In this document: piece after piece, positions 25,601-32,437 of the stretch
How the letters are laid out: each line of letters begins with the position of its first letter
Numbering within the stretch: position 1 is the stretch's first letter
DNA from: Rhodothermales bacterium
GTDB taxonomy: Bacteria > Bacteroidota > Rhodothermia > Rhodothermales > Bin80
Direction: 5' to 3'
Assembly: GCA_028278205.1 (NCBI GenBank)
Contig: JANQES010000069.1
Span: 1-64,000 of the forward strand
Length of the DNA: 64,000 nt
Notes under the pieces: model-generated
What the model saw: the letters and a program-made list of their open reading frames with translations, nothing else
Database searches by the model: none
Told to the model about the DNA's origin: nothing
Program-made: the position numbers and the translations under genes

Positions 25601-26270
25601 TAGTAGCAGCATCGCCCTTCTCGACGCAGCAACGCTGAAGCCCCTGCATGAACCACTGGCCGATCCTGTTTTCGGCGGTGGTCTTGGCCTGGCCTTCAGC
25701 CCGGACGGCAAGCAGCTGGCGGCCATTGTCTTTACTGATGAGATTGAAGTCGTCGTCTGGGACCTCGCCACGCGGGAGGCTATTCGCCAGTTCCGCCCCT
25801 CGGGGGCGGTCGGCACCATGGCTTTTAGCCCGGACGGCACCCTGTTGGCGCTCGGCACCGGAAGCGTGGCTGAACTCTGGGATGTCGAGATGGGCCACCG
25901 GCTGGGCGATCTGCCCGGCGGGGAAGAAGGCGGAGCTGAAGACATCGCCTTTAGCCCGGATGGTCGCCTGATCGCCACGGCGCATTACGACGGGACGATC
26001 CGCCTGTGGGAGGTCGAGCGTCGCCTGCGTCTTGGCGAGCCGTTGAAAGGCCACACCAGTCCCGTCAAAAGCCTCGCCTTCAGCCCTGATGAATCCAAAC
26101 TCTATTCAGCCGATGCCGGCGGCGCGGTGGGCGTGTGGCCCGTCAGTCTTGAACTGTGGAAAACACAAGCCTGCCGCCTCGCCCACCGCAACCTGACGCC
26201 CGCCGAATGGCAAACCTACATCGAAGGCCGGACCTACCAAAAAACCTGCCCTGACTTACCCAACCCGTGA
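22641..26270 (+). CDS. Transmembrane Ser/Thr kinase with WD40 propeller
   Basis: 1209 residues from the ATG at 22641, chosen because GGAGGGAGG lies just upstream; the longer frame begins in repeat DNA. An N-terminal helical module (1-65) is shared with the kinase at 37052-39793. The kinase domain (about 93-400) is intact: LGRGGMGTVF, K124, HRDLKPSN (D217), DFG (242-244), APE. One membrane helix (428-447) follows. The outside part holds about 14 WD40-like repeats, each with an AFSPDG core, and ends in the tail CRLAHRNLTPAEW...YQKTCP, which also ends the AAA-WD40 protein at 32438. It probably signals to the adjacent ECF sigma factor. Confidence 0.93.
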   Translation: MDATPYDRRREIDALFGQALDRRPEERRAFLEDRCAEDSDLLHEVERLLVDHGAAEGFLDDRRAWFDTSRLRGLIGEEDDAAANRAGQRVGLYRIVEPLGRGGMGTVFLAERDDGQFEKRVALKVIKRGMDTDAIRRRFRYERQILARLEHPNIARLLDGGVTEDGLPYFVMEYVRGEPIDQYCDRKQLALDDRLRLFLTVCEAVQYAHRNLVVHRDLKPSNILVAEPASARTRAGRVKLLDFGIARLLDDPEQAETLPMTRTGLGWMTPSYAAPEQIRGNPVTTTTDVYALGMILYELLTGHRPYQIRGLTPSEVERVVCERMPAKPSTAVIRAESGTDEVRTPQTTPEAVSRLRSTEPDRLRRWLKGDLDNIILKALRKEPDRRYSSVEQFAEDLRRHREKRPVLARKPTRRYRLSRFVRRHRIEVTAAVLVVLSLIGGLVGTLWQAYRATEALHKVEELADIGLSYNVANKAGTLQEQQLDLSLLLSVQALRFAETYEARDRLLAGLQANPHLVGYFGKQAEIAALSPDRAVLATSHADSTIRLWDARTRRPFGSPLTAAPARVALLTRFPNNESLVFSPDGALLAASLEDSTIRLWEVHSGRFLGPLETGDPLNPGLAFSPDGTQVAAGSAVDGSVILWEVDTRQRVGAFSTGFELKTTNLAFSPEGTVLTAWGASKRAPPGEPPRLQSILLSWNVATRRRIGPPLIDHAWFGTQAFSPDGAVWVTGAAGGTSLVLREPTTGRPLGQPLVGFTSPVQHLAFSPDSTVLAKSHADSTIRLWNARTGRLLTGQYTAKGIEALAFSTDGGAVIVEEENGLVFWEIDTQQKAFYLNGRSFLHHQPLEPGSLRFLLKEQGKITLVDFAKSQAIGQLKATAPRASGEIARTALDPAEKRLALGYDDGTVVLWDVVADRPAGESLSGLIGSLSHLAFSPDGTALAASSEAGRFVLWDVATRGYRGELQTGPNRLWGLAFSPDGQALALADSSSIALLDAATLKPLHEPLADPVFGGGLGLAFSPDGKQLAAIVFTDEIEVVVWDLATREAIRQFRPSGAVGTMAFSPDGTLLALGTGSVAELWDVEMGHRLGDLPGGEEGGAEDIAFSPDGRLIATAHYDGTIRLWEVERRLRLGEPLKGHTSPVKSLAFSPDESKLYSADAGGAVGVWPVSLELWKTQACRLAHRNLTPAEWQTYIEGRTYQKTCPDLPNP

Positions 26271-26308
26271 TACCCAATCTGGTAGCTCTGTTGTGGTTTG
26301 ATGAGGGT

Positions 26309-26413
26309 ACTGCGTACTTCGTATTGCGTAAGAGTGCTTTCAAGACGCAGTACGCAATACGACACGAGCACTGAATCAAGTTCAGCACAGGCTCCGCGAC
26401 TGACGAAGTAAAT
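26309..26413. repeat. Word-iterated hairpin plus adjoining module copy
   Basis: ACTGCGTACTTCGTATTGCG with an AAGAGTGC cap (26309-26338) is mirrored by GACGCAGTACGCAATACGA (26344-26362). Directly next comes a plus-strand module copy at 26363-26413 that begins CACGAG and ends GACTGACGAAGTAAAT, with a CTGAATCAAGTTCAG hairpin inserted in its middle. It lies between convergent kinase and sigma genes; no other feature is seen in this gap. Confidence 0.75.
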
Positions 26414-26531
26414 ACGTCTTCGGCAAAACGAAAGTGTGCTACTGGATTTGGTGTGATTCTGGATTTGGTATCAATGGAATTAGCGCCATTTTTTGGAGCG
26501 ATCTGGTCAACCGAGCCCGAACGCATGGTAG

Positions 26532-27101
26532 CTATGCTTCCAACCGCAACGTCTTGTACAAATACGCCCGGGCGCGCTCCCAATCCCGCTCGACCGTGCG
26601 TGTGGAGGTGCCTATCACCTCGGCAGTCTCTCTCGTGGTGAGCCCCCCGAAGTAGCGGCATTCGACGATCTGCCCGAGCCGTTCATCCCTGGCTGCAAGC
26701 CAGGTCAGCGCCTCGTCCAGCGCCACCAACTCTTCCCCCCGTTCCTCCGCCATCACCATCGCCTCGTCGAGCGGAACTTTGTGTTTCTGCGTCCGGCGTT
26801 TCTGTCTGTTGCGATCCCTGGCATAGTTCACTAAGATCCGCCGCATCGCTCTACAGGCTAAGGAAAAAAAATGCGCCCGGTTCCGCCAGGTGATCCGTGT
26901 ATGATCGACAAGTTTGAGATAGGCTTCATGGACGAGGGCCGTGGTATTGAGAGTATGGCCAGGACGTTCGCCGCGTAGTTCTCGATGGGCGATGCGCTGT
27001 AATTCCTGGTAGACAGCGTCCCAGAGTTGGTTCGCCGCGTCTTCGTCGCCGTCGTAGGCATCCAGAAGGATCTGTGTAATCTCTTGCTCTTGAGTTTCCA
27101 T
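26532..27101 (-). CDS. ECF-type sigma factor, second paralogue
   Basis: 189 residues, about 60 percent similar by eye to the sigma factor at 21857 (shared NQLWDAVYQELQRIAHRELR and GHTLNTTALV stretches). Region 2 and region 4 (CRYFGGLTTRETAEVIGTS) are both complete. It is the last gene of the minus-strand cluster, starting 32 bases after the stop of the giant secreted protein, so the sigma factor may be co-transcribed with the system it controls. No anti-sigma factor is adjacent. The two kinases flanking the cluster are candidate regulators. Confidence 0.92.
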   Translation of the reverse strand: METQEQEITQILLDAYDGDEDAANQLWDAVYQELQRIAHRELRGERPGHTLNTTALVHEAYLKLVDHTRITWRNRAHFFSLACRAMRRILVNYARDRNRQKRRTQKHKVPLDEAMVMAEERGEELVALDEALTWLAARDERLGQIVECRYFGGLTTRETAEVIGTSTRTVERDWERARAYLYKTLRLEA

Positions 27102-27133
27102 GATGGCGAGGGTAAGTATGTAGGCACGCGCTC

Positions 27134-30100
27134 CTATCTGACAAGAACCATCTTCTGGGTCTGCGCAAACCGCCCGGCGCGCATCCGCACGAAATACACG
27201 CCGCTGGCCACCTGCGTCCCCGCATCGCTGCGCCCGTCCCAGACTACCGCGTGATACCCCGGTTGCTCCTCCGCGCCACCCATCAGCGTCGCCACCTTCT
27301 GCCCCAGCATGTTGTAGACCACCAGCGACACCGGCGAGGCCTCCGGCACGGCGTACCGAATCGTCGTCGATGGGTTGAACGGGTTGGGGAAGTTGGGGAA
27401 GAGTTCGAACTTTGTGGGGACCTCCCGGCTTTCGGCCAGTTCGCTATCCAGAAAGCCCGGCTTGCCGACGACGAGCTTGAGCGAGCGCGGGTCGGTGGTG
27501 GCAGTTACGGCGTAGGTTGGCGTCTGGCGCAAGTTCTGCGCCGTCTGCACGAGGTCATCGACGAGCCAGACCTCAAACGCCGGCGGGACATCGGCCACGC
27601 CTTCGAAAGTCAGATGGACCTTGTCGCGGACCGTCGTGGTCACTTCGATGGGCCAGATGACGCCGTCGTCGGGTTCGGGGCGGGCGTCGGTGCTGTAGCG
27701 CGCGGTGGCTTTCTTCCATTCAGGGTGGGGGAAATAGACCGAGACGTAGTCGCCGATGGGAGGCGGTTCAGCGCGGTCGAGGCGATCCCAGCCGGCGGAG
27801 CCTTCGGCGATGACGGCGGCAAGGTTTTCAGTGTCGCGGGCGTGTTGGCTGCGAGCACGGATGCGAATGGCCCAAAGGGGATGACCGAGGACGTCCTGAA
27901 CAGGCGAGGTGCTCTCTGTAGTGGAAGACAGGTCGGGATTGATGGAGAGCGTGGTGGCTTCGTTGACGTTGATGGCGTAGCCTTCGAAAGGCATGATCGA
28001 AGCGTCAGGGTGTACGGTATGCCAATTCGTATGCTGCTTCTGCCCCTCATTCACTGCCGTGAAACACGGATTGGTATCATCATAACAATGAAGGACGAGC
28101 TTTTCTTCGCTGCTCAATTCAAGATTCCCTACGGGAATCGGGAAGTAGAACGGGTTGCCGAAGTAATTCCAGCCCGGCTGTAGCTGGATAGAGAAGGGTC
28201 TATCGGTCCGCACAGTGGTTCCCGGCCCGGTGTCGATCCGCTCGCCCTTTCTTTCGACGAGAAGCCAGAAGGCTTTGCCCGGATCCATATCGTTGGTTTC
28301 GCCAAATTCAGTAAAGTTTTCAGGGTCATCGCCAATGGGCTCAAAGAAGAGCCAATCGAATCCGTAGTTTCTCAGGTCGTCATCCAGAACGGCCTGGGGA
28401 TTTTTGTTTTCCAGATCTAAGGGAATCGAGATCAGACGATAGGCGTTTTTTTCCTGGCCACCCGGTTGAAGATCCGTTTTTTCGATGCCGGGCTCAGGAA
28501 CGCGCACCTGGATGGAGGCATAGCCTGACGGCGGCTCGCGTGTTGTGAGCTTATCCGAATCCGTGGCCTCAATGTAATACTCAAGACCCTGCTTCGTGAC
28601 CATCGTGCTATCAATGATAAGGCTATAAGCATTTCCCCCTAAAAACTTCATTTCGACATAGGTAGAGTCGCGTTCTCCCCCCTTACGGATGAACACCGCT
28701 ACCGTGTCAACCCTTTTGTTATCCTTGATGGTAGCCTTGAGTCGATAAGATGCGCCAAACTGAGCCTCATCACGGCTCGTCGCATCAATCTTAATCTCAG
28801 GGGCCTCATCGATGTCTACGTTGATGGAGAAGGAGGCGGCGCCATCCAGCTTGTCGGTTGCTGTAATGGTAACGGTCTCTGTGTTTCCACTTTCCGGATC
28901 TATGAGGGTTAAGACCAGCAAACCATCGCGCGAGACGGAGGGGGAGATGCTTTTCTCGCTGGTATTTTTCGCGCTATATGCTAAATCAGCGATCTCTCCA
29001 TCAGGGTCGCAAAAAAAGGGGCTCAGCGTTTCTCTATGGTCTCCTGCTCTTACCGCTACTGCGAACGTTGTATCCCGAAGGGTAGGGCGGCTTATTCTAG
29101 GTTGATGATTAACCGTGATAACAAATGACGTACTCCGGGTAAACGTGCCATCATCTGCCTGCACCGTGATGGTGGCTTTCTTTGGTTTTTGAATCTCGTC
29201 CGGACACCCGTTCACTGATTTTACCAGCGAATGAACTGATAGTATATTCCCCGAAGTATCAGCAATGGCAATCATGGAATCTGAACTGGATGGCGTATAG
29301 GTCAACCGCTGGCCTCTGGGATCTTCAAAAACGTCGGAAAGATCCCATGTAAACGGTTCGCCGCCCACCTGCACAACTGCTACCGAATTGGGGATCGTGC
29401 TCAACAGAACGGGTTCGAGGTTGAGCAGGACTGTGATGGTATTGCTCCATAACGTAAGCCCTGGAACAACGGGGTTTGTGATCTGGAGCAAGTACTCGCC
29501 CTCATCGTCCTCCGAGGCGTCGCTGATGGTGAAGGTGCTTTCATCAGAAACATCTTCAAACACATCGATACCGGCCTGCTTGAAACGCCATTGGTATTCA
29601 TTATTGTCTCCGCCGATGACGGCGGGGCGTGTTCGGAGTGTTCGGGTGGAATCTTCGGGGATGAGAACAGTCCTCGCGTCTACACCAACGTTTTGCTGGG
29701 GTGCATATTGGGTCGAGTCCACGAACATCGAATCCGTAAAAAGCGCCATGTTGGGCTCAAGATCTTCGAACGTCAACCGGTTGTCTGCCACCCTGATCGT
29801 GGTCAGCGCGGTCAGGCGCGTCAGGTCGGGCAACCCTTCGAGTTGATTCTTTTCAAGTCTTAATAATCGCAGTTCTGTCAAGTCGCCCAGATCCGCCGGG
29901 ATTGTTCCCGTGAGATTATTATTGGGGAGTTCCAGCTTCGTCACGCGATTGCCCGTGACGCTGATGCCGGACCAGTCGCGGACGGGAGGCCCCCCGCGTC
30001 CCTCGTTCCATCCCTCCTTGTCGTTCCACTCCGACCCACCGGTGGCGTTGTAGAGCGCGAGCAGCGCCAGCGAGTCTTGTGTAGCAACACTGGCCCCGAC

Positions 30101-31879
30101 CCCATTTCCTTCTAGCTTCACTTCTAAAGAAACATCGTCTTCTTCATTGTCAAAAAATACGAGCCGGGCTTTCTTAGCGCCGAGGGTCAAGGGTTGAAAC
30201 GTGACCTCGACCGCTATGGCTTCGTCGGGCTTCAAGGTCCAAAACGTATCGCCGAGACTGAAGTCGCCTCCGGCGTCATCTTCGATGTTTCCAGTGACCT
30301 GCAACCCGGTATTGGAGAAGTTGATGATAGTCACGGACCGCGTCTCCGTCTCGTGCAGGAGAACCTCCTCAAAATCAAGCATTGCAGGGGAAGCGACGAG
30401 ATCCCCCTCCGGTCTAGGAACTAAGATTTCTACCGAATACTCATTGTTGATTTTTTTGGGATCGGGCGGCGAGGCGTTGGTTATCGTGGCCGTATTGACT
30501 ATCGATCCGGAGGCCAGGACGCGCGCGGTGATGTTCAACAGCCTGGGGCTTTGGCCTGCTTCTAACGAACCCACGGTCCACGCACCCGTGTCCGGATTGT
30601 ACGTGCCATCGCCATCGTCCTTGACGTACTGCAGACCTGGCGGCATCCTATCCGTAACGATTATGTCCTCGGCGTCGTTGGGTCCTAAATTCTCCAGTTT
30701 AAGTGTGAAAACCACCTCCGAGCCGACCAACAGGTCATTTTCATATTCAACTTCCATCCTCACCGCGAGGTCTGCCGCGACGACCGAGACCGTTACCGAG
30801 TCCTGATTGTTTTCCTTTTGGGGATCGAACGAAAACGGCCTGATTATCCTGGCCGTGTTAGTCACGGGGTTGAAGGTATCGACGCGCGCGGTGATACGCA
30901 GTGTGGCCGGCGAGCCCTTCTCTAACCGGCCCACGTCCCACAATCCCGAGGTTGTGTCGTACGCGCCCCCGCCGTCGTTGCTGTCGTAGGTCAAACCTGG
31001 GGGCAATATATCCTCAACGAGTACGTCAGTGGCTTCGCTGGGTCCTCTATTTTCCAGGGTGAGAATGAAGGTCGCGGAATCGCCAACCGCTATCCCGTCT
31101 TTATCAATTACATCTTCGTCAATTGTCTTCGTCAGCGCGAGGTCGGCCGCGCGAGGCGTGATCGTTATCGCAAACTCATGATTCTTTAAGGTTGTATCCG
31201 GCGGCGACACTTCTTTTATTTTGGCGCGGTAGGTCACCTGCTCGGCAGTTCTTACCCGGGCAGAGATGCGCAGGCTATCGCTTTCTCCGACAGGCACCTG
31301 GCCCACCTGCCATAGCCCCGACGTTGCATTGTACGGGATATTGCTGGGGACATGATTGATATAGATCAGGCTGTCGGGCAGCTTAGCAACAACAATAGCA
31401 CTGTTCACGTCGTACTTCCCTTCGTTCGTCAGTATGAGGGTGAATTTTACCTCGGCATTAAAGTCCGGTGTTTCATCGTTAACTTTTATTGTTATCTCGA
31501 CGTTTGAGGTAGCCGGCCTGGGAAGTTCGTACGTGTGGAACGAGAGGGGGCCGGCCGCGCTGCTGCCGTTACCCTTGTGATAAACCGGGCCTGTGGGCTG
31601 CTTTTTGGCGCCGGCTCCTTTGACTGTGCCTTTGAGGCCTCTGTTTTTTGTTTCGCGAGTGAAGCCCTTCTCCGAGCCAGCCAACGGCGTATCGTCTTCA
31701 ACGGCCTTCATCAGGGCGAAATCTGCCTCATGGCCCCACACGAAGGCCGCGTTGTCCGTAAGCTCGGAGAACGACGTGCCGGCGGCGTAGCGGGGCGCCA
31801 TGAGCAGCACGACGGTGACGAGGGCAATCGCGATTCTTCCCGGCAAGCCTTTGTATTTCTTATGACTGCATCGTTGCAT
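27134..31879 (-). CDS. Giant secreted DUF11/LRR protein with T9SS sorting domain
   Basis: 1581 residues. A signal peptide (about 1-34, ending YAAG) is followed by at least four DUF11-type beta repeats (about 120-480; recurring ADLALTKTI, LENRGPSEATDVLVEDILPPGL). An Ig-like domain with DFEEVLLHETETRSVTI, a leucine-rich segment (about 640-730; LELPNNNLTGTIPADLGDL) and several Ig/cadherin-like domains come next. The last roughly 90 residues form a Por-type sorting domain (NFPNPFNPSTTIRY...GVYFVRMRAG...KMVLVR). It should be exported by Sec and then the type IX system to the cell surface. The operon position, behind AAA and TIR proteins and before an ECF sigma, is unusual for an adhesin-like protein. 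Confidence 0.92.
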   Translation of the reverse strand: MQRCSHKKYKGLPGRIAIALVTVVLLMAPRYAAGTSFSELTDNAAFVWGHEADFALMKAVEDDTPLAGSEKGFTRETKNRGLKGTVKGAGAKKQPTGPVYHKGNGSSAAGPLSFHTYELPRPATSNVEITIKVNDETPDFNAEVKFTLILTNEGKYDVNSAIVVAKLPDSLIYINHVPSNIPYNATSGLWQVGQVPVGESDSLRISARVRTAEQVTYRAKIKEVSPPDTTLKNHEFAITITPRAADLALTKTIDEDVIDKDGIAVGDSATFILTLENRGPSEATDVLVEDILPPGLTYDSNDGGGAYDTTSGLWDVGRLEKGSPATLRITARVDTFNPVTNTARIIRPFSFDPQKENNQDSVTVSVVAADLAVRMEVEYENDLLVGSEVVFTLKLENLGPNDAEDIIVTDRMPPGLQYVKDDGDGTYNPDTGAWTVGSLEAGQSPRLLNITARVLASGSIVNTATITNASPPDPKKINNEYSVEILVPRPEGDLVASPAMLDFEEVLLHETETRSVTIINFSNTGLQVTGNIEDDAGGDFSLGDTFWTLKPDEAIAVEVTFQPLTLGAKKARLVFFDNEEDDVSLEVKLEGNGVGASVATQDSLALLALYNATGGSEWNDKEGWNEGRGGPPVRDWSGISVTGNRVTKLELPNNNLTGTIPADLGDLTELRLLRLEKNQLEGLPDLTRLTALTTIRVADNRLTFEDLEPNMALFTDSMFVDSTQYAPQQNVGVDARTVLIPEDSTRTLRTRPAVIGGDNNEYQWRFKQAGIDVFEDVSDESTFTISDASEDDEGEYLLQITNPVVPGLTLWSNTITVLLNLEPVLLSTIPNSVAVVQVGGEPFTWDLSDVFEDPRGQRLTYTPSSSDSMIAIADTSGNILSVHSLVKSVNGCPDEIQKPKKATITVQADDGTFTRSTSFVITVNHQPRISRPTLRDTTFAVAVRAGDHRETLSPFFCDPDGEIADLAYSAKNTSEKSISPSVSRDGLLVLTLIDPESGNTETVTITATDKLDGAASFSINVDIDEAPEIKIDATSRDEAQFGASYRLKATIKDNKRVDTVAVFIRKGGERDSTYVEMKFLGGNAYSLIIDSTMVTKQGLEYYIEATDSDKLTTREPPSGYASIQVRVPEPGIEKTDLQPGGQEKNAYRLISIPLDLENKNPQAVLDDDLRNYGFDWLFFEPIGDDPENFTEFGETNDMDPGKAFWLLVERKGERIDTGPGTTVRTDRPFSIQLQPGWNYFGNPFYFPIPVGNLELSSEEKLVLHCYDDTNPCFTAVNEGQKQHTNWHTVHPDASIMPFEGYAINVNEATTLSINPDLSSTTESTSPVQDVLGHPLWAIRIRARSQHARDTENLAAVIAEGSAGWDRLDRAEPPPIGDYVSVYFPHPEWKKATARYSTDARPEPDDGVIWPIEVTTTVRDKVHLTFEGVADVPPAFEVWLVDDLVQTAQNLRQTPTYAVTATTDPRSLKLVVGKPGFLDSELAESREVPTKFELFPNFPNPFNPSTTIRYAVPEASPVSLVVYNMLGQKVATLMGGAEEQPGYHAVVWDGRSDAGTQVASGVYFVRMRAGRFAQTQKMVLVR

Positions 31880-31932
31880 GACTTCACCTCTAAGGAATTT
31901 GGAAAGGCCCCCTCCGTATGCTGCCCAGCCTG

Positions 31933-32427
31933 TTAAGGCGGCCCCGGCGGTTTTGCAGTCAGGGACCCAGGTTTATTTAACCGTGAAAAGAGTAACCTAA
32001 GCCCCCCCCAGACCACGGCTACCGCGCCGGCCTGAAACCATGGCTTTTGACGAAGCTTAAGCTGGTGTTTATCGATAAGCTCTCGGAAAAAACGCGGATC
32101 GCCTGTTTGAGCCCGGTAATCGCGATCCACTTCTCGGACCAGCAACCGGGCCGTTTGCGACGAGGCATTGAGGTCATCTCTGTAGAAGTAAGCGAACGTG
32201 AGCAGCCTGAGGATCTCGACCTTTTTTTGCTCCTCAAGGCTGTCAAGGTCGTCCAGGCAGGGTTCTAGCTTGCGGATGGTTTCTATTAAGTGTCCGCGCT
32301 CATAGGCTTGGACAGCCTGGCCGATGTTTTCATCGGTGCATGGGGTTTGTGTCTGAGCCTGCGCCGCCGAGACCGCACTGCCTGCCAGAGCAAAAACCAG
32401 TGCATAGTTCCAAAATCGAGTATCCAT
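31933..32427 (-). CDS. Small exported TPR-like protein
   Basis: 164 residues with a cleavable signal peptide (about 1-25, ending AAQAQ). A helical region of TPR character follows (AYERGHLIETIRKLEPCLDD, KVEILRLLTFAYFYRDDL). A hydrophobic stretch near the C-terminus (WFQAGAVAVVWGGLRLLF) may anchor it. Two cysteines (about C29 and C57) could pair in the periplasm. It starts 10 bases after the AAA-WD40 stop and ends 53 bases before the giant secreted protein, consistent with one operon. Function unknown; similar small TPR-like proteins occur with periplasmic sensor systems in FCB bacteria. Confidence 0.82.
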   Translation of the reverse strand: MDTRFWNYALVFALAGSAVSAAQAQTQTPCTDENIGQAVQAYERGHLIETIRKLEPCLDDLDSLEEQKKVEILRLLTFAYFYRDDLNASSQTARLLVREVDRDYRAQTGDPRFFRELIDKHQLKLRQKPWFQAGAVAVVWGGLRLLFSRLNKPGSLTAKPPGPP

Positions 32428-32437
32428 GGTGTTCCTG

